DNA of 25,820 bases from assembly GCA_031288005.1 (NCBI GenBank), contig JAITSE010000097.1:1-25820 (forward strand), written 5' to 3'. Positions within the stretch are counted from its first letter, which is position 1, and every line of letters begins with the position of its first letter. Made by a program: the position numbers and the translations under genes. The notes below the pieces were generated by a model, which made no database searches, had not been told where the DNA came from, and saw nothing but the letters and a program-made list of their open reading frames with translations. Shown here piece by piece: positions 7,413 through 17,597 of the stretch. This DNA is from Treponema sp. GTDB lineage: Bacteria; Spirochaetota; Spirochaetia; Treponematales; Breznakiellaceae.

Positions 7413-8702
7413 TTATTTTACCGCCCCAAACCCGTGCTTCAAATCGTCAATAATATCGTCGATATGCTCCACGCCTATAGAAAGACGCACGGTATTCGGC
7501 TTGATGCCCCCTTCCAGAAGCTCCTGCTCGCTCATCTGGGAGTGGGTTGTGGAGGCCGGGTGAATGACCAGGGACTTCACATCCGCCACATTGGCAAGCA
7601 GGCTGAAAAGTTCAAGACTCTCGGTGAATCTCTTCGCTTTTTCAGCGCCGCCTTTGAGTTCAAAGGTGAAGATGGAACCCGCGCCCTTGGGAAAGTACTT
7701 TTTATACAAGGCGTGATCCCGGTCGTTGGGCAGGGAGGGATGATGCAGCGCTTCTACCTGGGGATGGCTCTTCAGGAAGTCCACCACTTTGAGGGCGTTG
7801 GCAATGTGGCGCTCTACCCGGAGGGAAAGAGTCTCCAGCCCCTGGAGGAAGAGGAAGGCGTTGAAAGGCGAAAGGGCGGCCCCTGTGTCCCGGAGCAAAG
7901 TGGTCCGGGCCTTGATGATGTAAGCCAGGTTCTTCACCGCGTCGGTAAAAACTACGCCATGATAGCTGGGATTCGGCTTGGACAAGCCGGGGAACTTATC
8001 ATTCTGGGCCCAGTCGAATTTACCGCCGTCCACGATAACCCCGCCTAGAGAAGTGCCGTGGCCGCCTATGAATTTAGTCGCCGAATGAACCACAATATCC
8101 ACGCCGTACTCAATGGGCCGGAAGAGGTAGGGGGTAGCAAAAGTGTTGTCAACGATCACCGGGATGCCGTGGGCGTGGGCGATCTTTACCACCGCCTCAA
8201 TATCAACGATAGAAGAATTGGGATTTCCCAAGGTTTCAAAGAAAACAGCTTTGGTGTTCGGCTTGACAGCCTTTTCAAAATTTTCCGGCTTGCTGCCATC
8301 CACAAAAGTGGTTTCCAGCCCCAGGTCCTTAAAAGTATTGGCAAAGAGGTTGTAGGTTCCGCCATAGATCTGGGAATCCGACACGATGTGGTCCCCCGCC
8401 CGGGTGATATTCTGGATCGCATACGTGGTGGCCGCGGCCCCCGAAGCCAGGGCCAGAGCCGCCGCGCCGCCTTCCAGGGCGGCAATGCGCTTTTCAAAGA
8501 CATCCCAGGTTGGGTTCATGAGCCGGATGTAGATATTGCCCGGTTCCGTCAAGGCAAACCGCCCAGCCGCCGCGCTTGACGAAGGGAACACGTAAGATGT
8601 CGTCTGGTAAATGGGTACCGCCCGGGCATCCGTAGCGGGGTCTGGTTTCTCCTGGCCCACATGGACTTGCAAGGTTTCAAATTTGTAGTTTTTCTCTCTC
8701 AT
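7413..8702 (-). CDS. O-acetylhomoserine sulfhydrylase (Cys/Met metabolism PLP enzyme)
   Basis: 429 residues, the length typical of the MetY-type branch, which is longer than cystathionine gamma-synthase. These PLP enzymes join sulfide or methanethiol to O-acetylhomoserine, giving homocysteine or methionine. Landmarks are the N-terminal ETLQVHVGQEKPDPAT and the YQTTSYVF and YIRLMNPTWDVFEKRIAALEGG segments, SGAAA for the phosphate, VDNTFATPYL with the PLP-pairing Asp, HSATKFIGGHG with the Schiff-base Lys K210, and the C-terminal SLVIHPASTTHSQ and VRLSIGVEHIDDI. AAGGAG lies 7 bases before the ATG. The gene stands alone with its own promoter. No SAM or T-box leader is visible in the short (about 60-base) leader. 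The exact sulfur donor is not readable. Confidence 0.92.
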   Translation of the reverse strand: MREKNYKFETLQVHVGQEKPDPATDARAVPIYQTTSYVFPSSSAAAGRFALTEPGNIYIRLMNPTWDVFEKRIAALEGGAAALALASGAAATTYAIQNITRAGDHIVSDSQIYGGTYNLFANTFKDLGLETTFVDGSKPENFEKAVKPNTKAVFFETLGNPNSSIVDIEAVVKIAHAHGIPVIVDNTFATPYLFRPIEYGVDIVVHSATKFIGGHGTSLGGVIVDGGKFDWAQNDKFPGLSKPNPSYHGVVFTDAVKNLAYIIKARTTLLRDTGAALSPFNAFLFLQGLETLSLRVERHIANALKVVDFLKSHPQVEALHHPSLPNDRDHALYKKYFPKGAGSIFTFELKGGAEKAKRFTESLELFSLLANVADVKSLVIHPASTTHSQMSEQELLEGGIKPNTVRLSIGVEHIDDIIDDLKHGFGAVK

Positions 8703-8767
8703 TTCATTCTCCTTAAAATGTAGTATAATGCTTATAATTTACATTAGTTTAATATGAATTATTGCTC

Positions 8768-8796
8768 AATATAGACCCCTATATCAACGCTGTCAA
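8768..8796 (-). promoter_or_regulatory. Strong candidate promoter of the sulfhydrylase gene
   Basis: On the minus strand an exact TTGACA (8791-8796) and TATATT (8768-8773, 5 of 6) are separated by 17 bases. The predicted start is near 8761, giving a leader of about 59 bases ending in AAGGAG. Confidence 0.7.
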
Positions 8797-9358
8797 GGGG
8801 TATTTTACCTTTCAGCTAAAAATTTTGCCTCCCTAACAAAACATCCGTTGAATTTGCGGTGTATGCGTCCTTTGGCGAATAGCGGAAATAAGTCTTATTT
8901 CTAGTTTAGCAATGATAACGCCGATGGGCCGCTGATTAATCATATCTTATTTTTCCGGACCATAGACAAATTCCGCCGACAAATTTATCACATTTTAAAA
9001 TTAGGGACGCCTATGAAAACCCCGGCACGGTTCCCAAAAGCGGCGGCAAACAGATTTTGCCACTGGAAAAATTAACTTAATGGCTGCCGTCAATTATTTG
9101 TAATATAAGTAATTGCACTAAGGCGATTTCCCATAAAATAAGAAAACAGCGGCTAAAGCTGTCTCTAAAAGCTTAAATTTTTTGAGTTTTCCATTAGTAT
9201 CGCCAGAATTTAAATTAAGAATATACCGCATATCTAAGGATTACATTCTATGCCGGAGCGCTAATTTTGACTATCATAGATTTGCGCCCAAAATCCAAAT
9301 ACAGTTTCATAAAGGCGATTTGCTTTGAAAAATCTGGGCAAAGAAGCGGTTTCACCGA
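8797..9358. other. Gene-free AT-rich stretch
   Basis: About 560 bases with no credible coding frame, no tRNA-like fold and no obvious repeat. It separates the sulfhydrylase promoter from the TPR remnant and may itself be decayed coding DNA. Confidence 0.4.
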
Positions 9359-9688
9359 TTGAGGATGCCACACGCATACCGGCGCGGAATCGGAGTCAAG
9401 GGCTATGACAAAGCCATAGCCCTTGACTCCGATTCCGCGCCCATGAAGATCAACCGGGGTGTCGCGTATCTCGCAAAAGGGTCTCGCGGTTGGACTGTCA
9501 CAGGCTATATCATTGAAATCGGCGCCGGCTCTAGCAGCGCCGCCGCGTACCCTAAGCGCGGCTTATCGTATTACAAAAGCGGCGATATGGTGAAAGACAT
9601 CGCGGACTGTACTACGGCTATAAAGCTTGCCCGTGATGATATAACTACCGTCATATCGTTCCTCCTTTGGCAATCGCTCTATAATTGA
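9359..9688 (+). pseudogene. Fragment of a tetratricopeptide-repeat (TPR) protein
   Basis: A 109-codon frame (TTG start, no ribosome site) reads as TPR helices: GYDKAIALDSDSAP, then INRGVAYLAKG, then AAAYPKRGLSYYKSGDM, then DIADCTTAIKLA. These match the 'AYxxRGxxYxxxGDxxxAIxDxxxAIxLDP' repeat roughly twice. TPR proteins are protein-interaction scaffolds. The fragment has no signal peptide, no start region and an unrelated tail (ISFLLWQSLYN). The second repeat is degraded (SRGWTVTGYIIEIGAG replaces the expected GDYDxAIADYxxAIEIDP). Its first 16 codons overlap an inverted copy of its own sequence. It looks like a rearranged internal piece of a larger gene, with no parent copy in the window. Confidence 0.6.
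9381..9441. repeat. Perfect 27-bp inverted repeat, 7-base spacer
   Basis: Arms 9381-9407 and 9415-9441 are exact reverse complements over 27 bases, separated by ACAAAGC. The right arm encodes TPR-consensus sequence (AIALDSDSA), so the right arm is probably original and the left arm its inverted copy. The inner GGCTATG/CATAGCC could have been the seed for a fold-back copying event. Confidence 0.9.
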
Positions 9689-9890
9689 CATATTCAACTA
9701 GTACGATTTTAGGTAGAACTATACAATTTATCAAGCAAAATTTTCAAAAGGGTAAAAAATTTTATAAACCTGGATTTTTAAAAGGTATTAAAAAATTTTA
9801 GCTGCCGGAGGGATGAGTCGTATATACGTCCGACTTGAATCTATCGATGCGGGATTATTCTTGCCGGGGACAGACTGCGGTTTAAAAACT
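9689..9890. other. Gene-free spacer downstream of recJ
   Basis: AT-rich in its first half, with many AAAATTTT-type runs. No gene and no clear recJ terminator were identified. Confidence 0.4.
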
Positions 9891-12026
9891 TCAGACAGCG
9901 GTTTTCCCGGAACGGCGTAAATCAATCACTTTGAGTTGGGCGGTCTCAGAGCGATTAAACCAGTTTTTTTCCGCCGTGTAAACCAGATCTACCAGGTCTC
10001 CAAGGTCAAAATCTTTCTTTACCTTGCAGGCGGCTTGCCAGTATACCGCAGGCCACCTATGCTTCCCGGTATCCAGAGTGAGTTTAACGTGTTTGACCTC
10101 GGTTTTCCCCATAAAGGCAATATCCGCTACCTTGAGGCATCGAGTCATAAAGACAAGCTGGCTGTTCTGCTCGCCATAGGGATCAAAACGGTCCACCAGT
10201 TTGAAAATATCCGGGGTGAGGTACGCGAGGGGAAGCTCCGCGTCTATCGTAACAGTTTCCTCTCCTACACCCTCTTTCAAGTCCATAATCCGGACCAAGT
10301 TCTTTATACGCTCCAGAAAAAGCTCCCAATTTGACCTGGCCAAGCTGAATCCGGCGGCAAAATCATGTCCGCCCCAATCTATGCAAAGGTCCGCGCAGGG
10401 TTCTACCAAAGACCTGACGTTAAAACCTCGGACCGAACGGAGGGATCCGATGGCTGTGACCGGGTTAAAGGAAACGACCATCGCCGGGGTCTTGAAATAA
10501 TCCGCCATACGGCTTGCCATAAGCCCCGTAACTCCCCGGACTATATCTTCGCCGCAGGCCAAGGCCAGCTTGCCGTCAAAATCTGCCAAGCTTTTCGCGG
10601 CCCGGGGCTCCACAAGGACCCACATATCTCCGCCTAACTTTTTCCGCTCCCCATTCATAGTTATGACTTCTTCCGCAAGCCTATCCCTTTCCGCCGGATC
10701 CTCCGAAAGCAGGAGAGCCGCAGCCTTTTCCGGGTATCCCATGCGTCCGGATGCGTTGACCGCCGGGCATAACTGCCAGGAAACTTCTCCGGCTCCAAAA
10801 CGCCGCCCCGCCAGGCCCAGCTTAAAAAGCAATTCCTGAATCCCCGGCCTGGGCTTCTCTTGGAGAGAAGCCACGCCTATGCGGACCATGATACGATTCT
10901 CATCCCGCAAGGGCATGATGTCAGCTATGGTTCCCAGCGCCGCAAGCTGAAGGTCCTCCGCATCCTCAGCGGTGAAGTGTTTGTCTTTACGGAGAATAAA
11001 AGTGGTAAACAGGTTGATAAATACATCCAGTTCATCCGGGGCCTTGTCAGAATATTTTGCAAATTTGGAGAGTTCCCGCACCCTAAGGAGGCTTTTCCCC
11101 GCTGTTTGGGGGATTTCTCTGCCTATTTCCTCCGCTATGTCGAGTATATAGAACTCCACTCCGTTTCCGAATATTTTGGCCAGCATCTTTTTTTGAAGCG
11201 GCGCATCCCAGGCAAATATCTGATGCCCCTCAAGAAAAGCCGGTAGCCTGGTCTCCGTTATACCCAGCATTCCGGGGATCACTGTTTCCGTCAGGCGTTT
11301 TACCACAACAAGATTCCGCAGTCTGGCCATTTCGATGACATAGGCGTCATTGGAAGGCCGGATATTGAGAAGACAGATAGAATGTCCGTAGATTTCGCTT
11401 TTGCGGGCAAAGCGCAGGGCCGAGACGAGCTTATAGGCCACCGCGCAGCCGCATAAGTCCCGGAAACCATAGGTGGAATCCTCAATCTTTGGGTTCACGA
11501 TGGCCACTGCATCCGGCGCCGCGTCTTTTGGATTGTGATGATCCGTGATGATCACATCTATCCCAAGCGCATTGGCCCTTTCCACCTCGGCTATGCAGGA
11601 TATGCCGCAGTCCACGGTGATGATGAGGGTTCCCGAAGCCCCGGCGAAGTCTTCCACCGCCCGTATCGAAAGCCCGTAAGGCTCGTCTCCCACAGGAAGC
11701 CGCCAACTCACGTCAATGCCCAGGCCGCGGAGATATCTCGTGAGGAGGGCCGTACCGGTAATTCCGTCGGCATCGCGGTCCCCGAAAACCAGAACCTTTT
11801 CCCCTTCGTCCGCAGCCGCCAGGATACGGTCCACCGCGTCCTCCATGCTCGGAAGCTCAAAAGGATTCCGCAGATGCCGGGGATCGTCCTCCAGGAAGTA
11901 GCGTATATCCTCTCCGCCGCTAAGCTCCCGGCGCAGCAAAATGGAAGCGGTCAGCAGATCGCAGTCATACCTGGCCGCTATGCTTTTTACCGCCGCCTGG
12001 GAAATATCTTTTTTACTCCAAATCAT
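9891..12026 (-). CDS. recJ: Single-stranded-DNA-specific 5'-3' exonuclease RecJ
   Basis: 711 residues. RecJ degrades single-stranded DNA 5'-3' in RecFOR recombination, mismatch and base-excision repair. DHH-phosphoesterase motifs are FGDRDADGIT (81-90; the family usually has GDYDADG, so Tyr is Arg here), ITVDCGIS (D139), TDHHNPKDAAPDAVAIVNP (DHH 162-164) and LGTIADIMPLRDENR (about 364-378). The DHHA1 part has NASGRMGYPEKAAALLL (424 onward) and WGGHDFAAGFSL. Typical RecJ is about 570 residues. The extra length includes a segment of roughly 150 residues (about 205-355) between the DHH motif and motif IV that resembles nothing I recognise. The start ATGA overlaps the phosphorylase stop by four bases, so translation is probably coupled. 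Together with recO upstream, this operon carries two recombination-repair proteins. Confidence 0.94.
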   Translation of the reverse strand: MIWSKKDISQAAVKSIAARYDCDLLTASILLRRELSGGEDIRYFLEDDPRHLRNPFELPSMEDAVDRILAAADEGEKVLVFGDRDADGITGTALLTRYLRGLGIDVSWRLPVGDEPYGLSIRAVEDFAGASGTLIITVDCGISCIAEVERANALGIDVIITDHHNPKDAAPDAVAIVNPKIEDSTYGFRDLCGCAVAYKLVSALRFARKSEIYGHSICLLNIRPSNDAYVIEMARLRNLVVVKRLTETVIPGMLGITETRLPAFLEGHQIFAWDAPLQKKMLAKIFGNGVEFYILDIAEEIGREIPQTAGKSLLRVRELSKFAKYSDKAPDELDVFINLFTTFILRKDKHFTAEDAEDLQLAALGTIADIMPLRDENRIMVRIGVASLQEKPRPGIQELLFKLGLAGRRFGAGEVSWQLCPAVNASGRMGYPEKAAALLLSEDPAERDRLAEEVITMNGERKKLGGDMWVLVEPRAAKSLADFDGKLALACGEDIVRGVTGLMASRMADYFKTPAMVVSFNPVTAIGSLRSVRGFNVRSLVEPCADLCIDWGGHDFAAGFSLARSNWELFLERIKNLVRIMDLKEGVGEETVTIDAELPLAYLTPDIFKLVDRFDPYGEQNSQLVFMTRCLKVADIAFMGKTEVKHVKLTLDTGKHRWPAVYWQAACKVKKDFDLGDLVDLVYTAEKNWFNRSETAQLKVIDLRRSGKTAV

Positions 12027-13345
12027 AGCTTTCGCCTTAGCTCCTTTAGTATCAGCTTTCTGGGTGGAGGCGCTGTTTCGCTGTACTCCACCGCCTCTCC
12101 AAGCAGGGGCAGCGCAGACTCAAGGCCCTCAAGGTCACGGGCCCATAGGCTCATAACGAGTTCCCCGGCGCTGACTTTAGCCCCGCGCTTTTTGTGAAGC
12201 CGCGCCCCCGCGGTAGGACTTACCGCGTCCCCAGTCCGGTTCCGCCCGGCCCCAAGCAGCGTCCCGGCGCGGCCCACCTTCCCGGCGTCTATCCGGCTGA
12301 CATACCCGGAAACTGCGGCCCTGACTTCCCCCCGGAACTGAGAGCGGTACTTACCCCTGAGTTCCAGCAGTTTTTCCACATCTCCGCCCTGGCTTCTAAC
12401 ATTGTCAAGGAAACGCCGCAGCGGCTCGCCCCCGGCAAGACATTCCTCGCAGAGCCGCCTCCCCTCTTCCGGATACGCCGCCCTGCCCCCCAACACGGCC
12501 ATCCGGGACGCCAGGCTCAGAGTAAGCTCCATAAGATCGGCGGAGTCCCCGCCCGCCTTCCCTTCCATGCAGTCAAGGCACTCCTCAAGCTCAAGGAAAT
12601 TGCCCACCATGCTCCCCAGAGGCTCGTCCATATCCGTGATAAGCACGGCGAGCCGCTTCCCCATGGCCGCCCAGGTATCCGCCAGGGACAGGGCCAGCAG
12701 TTCCGCGTCTTCCGTGCGCTTCATAAAGGCCCCGGAGCCGCACTTCACATCCAAAACCAGGGCTTCCACGCCCTCAGCCGCCTTCTTCGACAGAATACTC
12801 GCTGTGATAAGGGGGATGGATTCCACCGTGCCTGTCACGTCCCGCAGCGCGTAGAGCAGCCTGTCCGCGGGTACAATGTCCTTCGTCTGCCCCATCATGG
12901 CGAAGCCGCACTTCCCGGTAATTTCAAGGAATTCCCCCGCGCTAAGGTTCGTCCTGTAGCCCGGAATCGACTCAAGCTTGTCCAGGGTTCCCCCCGTATG
13001 CCCAAGCGCCCGCCCCGAGATCATGGGGTCCCGTATTCCAAGAGCCGCCGCCAGGGGCGCCAGAATAAGACTCGTCTTGTCGCCCACTCCCCCGGTGGAA
13101 TGTTTATCCACGAAGGGGCCGGGTATCCCGGAAAGGTCGATGACCGTCCCGGAGCGCAGCATTGCCAGAGTCAGCGCCGCCGTTTCCGCCGCGCTCATCC
13201 CCTGAAAGAACACAGCCATAGCCCAGGCAGCCATCTGGTAATCGGGAATCTCCCCGGAAGCGCAGCCGGCTGTTAGAAACTCAAGCTCCTCGCTGGAAAG
13301 CTCCTCCCCGTCCCGTTTCTTTATGATGATGTCAAGCGCTCTCAT
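12023..13345 (-). CDS. deoA: Thymidine / pyrimidine-nucleoside phosphorylase
   Basis: 440 residues, full length for the family. The enzyme phosphorolyses thymidine or uridine to the base and (deoxy)ribose-1-phosphate for salvage. Landmarks are the N-terminal helical domain with ELSSEELEFL and MAAWAMAVFFQGM, the phosphate-binding KHSTGGVGDK (81-90), the family signature SGRALGHTGGTLDKLES (110-126), and VLDVKCGSGAFMK. The C-terminal GRNRTGDAVSPTAGARLHKKRGAKVSAGE matches the family's last domain. GGAGGA lies five bases before the ATG. The stop overlaps the recJ start (ATGA). Whether it prefers thymidine (DeoA) or is a broader Pdp type cannot be decided, so the symbol is provisional. Confidence 0.93.
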   Translation of the reverse strand: MRALDIIIKKRDGEELSSEELEFLTAGCASGEIPDYQMAAWAMAVFFQGMSAAETAALTLAMLRSGTVIDLSGIPGPFVDKHSTGGVGDKTSLILAPLAAALGIRDPMISGRALGHTGGTLDKLESIPGYRTNLSAGEFLEITGKCGFAMMGQTKDIVPADRLLYALRDVTGTVESIPLITASILSKKAAEGVEALVLDVKCGSGAFMKRTEDAELLALSLADTWAAMGKRLAVLITDMDEPLGSMVGNFLELEECLDCMEGKAGGDSADLMELTLSLASRMAVLGGRAAYPEEGRRLCEECLAGGEPLRRFLDNVRSQGGDVEKLLELRGKYRSQFRGEVRAAVSGYVSRIDAGKVGRAGTLLGAGRNRTGDAVSPTAGARLHKKRGAKVSAGELVMSLWARDLEGLESALPLLGEAVEYSETAPPPRKLILKELRRKL

Positions 13346-13378
13346 ATTTCCTCCAGGCGATTTGCGAAGCGCGGCTCG

Positions 13379-13617
13379 GAGACCTGAGACCTCCGGTCTC
13401 AGCGCGTTATAACCCTTGTACCTGGCAGGCGCTAACGCTTGCGCCTGCCAAGAGACCCTGGAAACCGGAGAAACCGGAGGTTTAAGGTTTCAAACCTCCG
13501 GTTCCTTAGGGTCTCACGCTAACGCCTGCGCGGTCTCAGCGGTCTCCTGCTGTCTCCGGTCTCAGAGCGGTTTCAAGTGCGAGAGACCGCTTTGAGACCT
13601 TCGGTCTCACGGTCTCA
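13379..13617. repeat. Dense GAGACC/GGTCTC palindrome cluster between recO and deoA
   Basis: About 240 bases hold twelve copies of one hexamer: GAGACC at 13379, 13386, 13452, 13583 and 13594, and GGTCTC at 13395, 13510, 13532, 13541, 13558, 13603 and 13611. They build hairpins. TGAGACC-TCC-GGTCTCA is at 13385-13401, and the matching TGAGACC-TTC-GGTCTCA is at 13593-13609. A 10-bp stem is at 13423-13450. A two-level structure has an outer GAGACCCT/AGGGTCTC (13452-13515) around a 12-bp stem AACCGGAGGTTT (13472-13503). The last copy includes the recO stop codon (TGA in TGAGACC on the minus strand). Confidence 0.9.
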
Positions 13618-14391
13618 AAAATCCCATGTAGAAAGCCGCTTCCCCAGGGCTCCTGAAAGAACCGCCGAGGCCAGGGCTTTTGCTTCCTTCTCAACGGCCC
13701 TGTCCAGGGTGAGCCGCCCCGCCAAAGCGGGAGAGCCTCCCCTAAGCGCTGCGAACCAACGTCTGAGGCCGGGACCCGCCGGCAGGTATCCCGCCGTTTC
13801 AGCCTCCCTTCCACCCGCGGCGTATCCTGATGGAAGGCCGGCGCAGGAAGGGCAGAGCGCGGTCCCGTCCCGCGGCGAATACCACAGCGTCCCATCCTCC
13901 GGAACTTTACAAGCGCAGGAGGCGCAGTTGTCAATTTCAGGCCGCTGGCCCAGGACCTCCGCCCAGTCCCAAAGGAAGCGGATGATAAGCCTCCGGCAGG
14001 CGTCTCCGTCGGCCTCGTCAAGAGCGTCCAGCGCGCCGCCCGCCATGTCGAGGGCCTCCGCCCATCCTCCTCCACCGCCCAGGGCCTCAAGAACAGTCTC
14101 AGCCACCGCCTGAGCCGCCATAGCCCGCTCGTAAAGCTCCCGTATGCCCGGCCTCCAGGCGTGAACGTCAAAATCCGTTACCTTCATAAAGCCTTTCACC
14201 GGGTCCCGGTATATCCACAGCCTTCCCTGGTGGTAAAGGGATGCGTGGGAGCGGAGTCTGCTTTTTGGCCCGCCGAAAACAGTGGCGCGAATCAAGCCCT
14301 CCTCCGCGGTGAGAAAGGTGATTTCCCTGTTGGATTCTCCCGAAGGCCGCGCCCGCAGGACCAGGGCGGTGTAGGTAAAGTTCCGGGCCAT
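13615..14391 (-). CDS. recO: DNA repair protein RecO
   Basis: 258 residues from the ATG at 14391, the normal RecO length. The frame is open upstream, but that part overlaps the preceding gene and lacks homology. RecO, with RecR, loads RecA onto SSB-coated DNA and anneals strands. Landmarks are the N-terminal OB-fold (TYTALVLRARPSGESNREITFLT, GLIRATVFGG, and SRLRSHASLYHQGRLWIY), the central helical domain (RELYERAMAAQAVAETVLEAL), and the C-terminal zinc ribbon CASC...CPSC (NCASCACKVPEDGTLWYSPR, LCPSCAG). No good Shine-Dalgarno precedes the ATG; TATCCT lies six bases upstream. It starts 49 bases after the alaX-like stop. Its stop codon is inside the first unit of the GAGACC palindrome cluster. 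Confidence 0.9.
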   Translation of the reverse strand: MARNFTYTALVLRARPSGESNREITFLTAEEGLIRATVFGGPKSRLRSHASLYHQGRLWIYRDPVKGFMKVTDFDVHAWRPGIRELYERAMAAQAVAETVLEALGGGGGWAEALDMAGGALDALDEADGDACRRLIIRFLWDWAEVLGQRPEIDNCASCACKVPEDGTLWYSPRDGTALCPSCAGLPSGYAAGGREAETAGYLPAGPGLRRWFAALRGGSPALAGRLTLDRAVEKEAKALASAVLSGALGKRLSTWDF

Positions 14392-14440
14392 GACACAAGG
14401 ATAGCACAAGCCGGGACAAAGCAGAAAGGAGCCACGCGGG

Positions 14441-15631
14441 TTATCCTGACAGGCGGAAGGACTCAAGAAAGGCCGTGAGGCTTTCAGACGAATCAAAGGC
14501 CCCCTGGAAGAACGAAGCGCCGCCGCCGCCCCGTCCTCCCGCGGCTTCAAGACGCTCCCGGAGCAGAGGCCGGAGGTCGGCTCCCTTGGCTGAACAGAAA
14601 GCGGCGAATTTGCTTTCCTTCTCCGCGCCCAGGATTATCACGGCGGAGGAGAGCTTCTGCGCCGCCCGGCCTATCCGCAGCGTTTCCGCCATATCCGCTC
14701 CAGCTATGACGGAGGCGCATATCCGCTCCGCGCCGGCGTCCCCAAGCATGGTTTCAAGCAGAGCTTCCGCCCTGGCAAGAGCCGCCGCCTCTTCCAGGTC
14801 TTTGACGCGCCTTTCAAGCTGCCCCGTGCGTTCAAGAAGGGCCAGCGCAGCCTTTCCTGTCTCCTGTATAGGCGTTTTAAGCGCCTTTGAGATAAGCTCC
14901 CCGTTCCGCCTGAGAAGCCGGTAATCCCGAAAGGCCCGGCGGCCCGCGGCAAAGGCGATGCGGGTCATCCCCTTGTACTTCTCAGCGTCCAGTATCTTTA
15001 GGACGCCGATGGGTCCTGTGGATTTAAGATGGGTCCCGCAGCAGGGGGAAAAATCGCAGCTCTGTATCTCCACCACCCGGATCACATCCGCTCCCCGGGG
15101 CGGCGTCTTACGCAGGGGAAAATCCTCAACCTTTTCAGGCGGACAGAGGTGTATGATTACCGGGAAGTCAGCCTCGACAGCGTCCGCCGCCGCATCTTCC
15201 GCCGCGGAAAGGGCCTCCGCGCTTAATTCCGGGGTGTCTACGTCTATCGTGCAGACTTCCTCCCCAAGGCGCATGGACGCCGTGGGCTTCCCGAAAAGCC
15301 TGAGTATGGTCCCCGAAAGGAGGTGCTGGGCCGTGTGATGGAGCGTAAAATCCCGTCGGCGGGCCGCATCCAAAACGAGTTCCGCCGTGCCTGTTGACAA
15401 GCGGGCCGCGTCAGAGGCGGCAAGAAAGTGCAGTATCTCGCCGCCTTCCTCCCGTACGTCCAGTACAGGCGCCCCGTTGATGGTCCCGCGGTCGGCCCCC
15501 TGCCCGCCGCCTTCGGGGTAGAAAATGGTCGTCTCGAGGATGAGCGCCGCGGTATCGCCTGCCTTCCTGATTTCCACTATCTTCGAAGGAAAAGGTTCGG
15601 CGGAAAAGTAATCGTAATAAGCTGCTTTCAT
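14441..15631 (-). CDS. AlaX-type alanyl-tRNA editing protein, long form
   Basis: 396 residues from the ATG at 15631, with AGAGG seven bases upstream. An earlier ATG at 15685 lacks a ribosome site. It matches the free-standing editing domain of alanyl-tRNA synthetase, which hydrolyses Ser or Gly mischarged on tRNA-Ala. Landmarks are the N-terminal TTIFYPEGGGQGADRG (34-49), the zinc/catalytic HHTAQH (98-103), and CCGTHLKSTGPIG with C198 and H201 completing the HxxxH + CxxxH site. After a coiled, Ala/Glu/Arg-rich linker (about 260-310) comes a DHHA1-like C-terminal domain ending in AAGGRGGGGASFFQGA, as in AlaRS. There is no aminoacylation domain, so it is not an AlaRS. First gene after the groL terminator; recO follows. 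Confidence 0.88.
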   Translation of the reverse strand: MKAAYYDYFSAEPFPSKIVEIRKAGDTAALILETTIFYPEGGGQGADRGTINGAPVLDVREEGGEILHFLAASDAARLSTGTAELVLDAARRRDFTLHHTAQHLLSGTILRLFGKPTASMRLGEEVCTIDVDTPELSAEALSAAEDAAADAVEADFPVIIHLCPPEKVEDFPLRKTPPRGADVIRVVEIQSCDFSPCCGTHLKSTGPIGVLKILDAEKYKGMTRIAFAAGRRAFRDYRLLRRNGELISKALKTPIQETGKAALALLERTGQLERRVKDLEEAAALARAEALLETMLGDAGAERICASVIAGADMAETLRIGRAAQKLSSAVIILGAEKESKFAAFCSAKGADLRPLLRERLEAAGGRGGGGASFFQGAFDSSESLTAFLESFRLSG

Positions 15632-15738
15632 GGGGACGCCTCTTTGAAAACGGGCCCTGACCTGGAGCTTCGCATTAGGCCGCATCAGAATGTAATGCCG
15701 CCATTATACTATCCGCCGCCGCGATCAACCAAGTCCCT

Positions 15739-15771
15739 AAAAAAAGCCGCCCGGAAGGGCGGCTTTTTTTT
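15739..15771 (-). terminator. Intrinsic terminator of groL
   Basis: GCCGCCC and GGGCGGC form a 7-bp GC stem with a GGAA/TTCC loop, flanked by A-run and T-run (7-8 T). The A/T runs extend the stem and provide a U-tract on the minus strand, about 35 bases after the groL stop. Confidence 0.9.
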
Positions 15772-15803
15772 CAGACGCGGCGCAGCCTTAGGCCGCGCTG
15801 AAT

Positions 15804-17468
<1,665 letters not shown>

Positions 17469-17565
17469 TTACCGGGCTTCGGGAAATCAGGACCCGCTCC
17501 TGTCCGCGAATGCTCCGGTTTAGTATGAAATGGATTCGTCCCTCTAAAAAACAAGGAACATCTAT

Positions 17566-17595
17566 AAAATACTAATAGAGGACAAAAAAAGTCAA
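17566..17595 (-). promoter_or_regulatory. Candidate promoter of groL
   Basis: On the minus strand TTGACT (17590-17595, 5 of 6) and TATTTT (17566-17571) are 18 bases apart. The leader would be about 110 bases. No inverted heat-shock operator overlaps it. Confidence 0.45.
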
Positions 17596-17597
17596 TT

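Noticed and set aside
8703..8762. SAM riboswitch or T-box before the sulfhydrylase gene
   Set aside because: The leader from the predicted start is only about 60 bases and shows no conserved elements.
13379..13617. CRISPR array
   Set aside because: The repeats are 6-7 bases, inverted as often as direct, with irregular spacing and no spacers of constant length.
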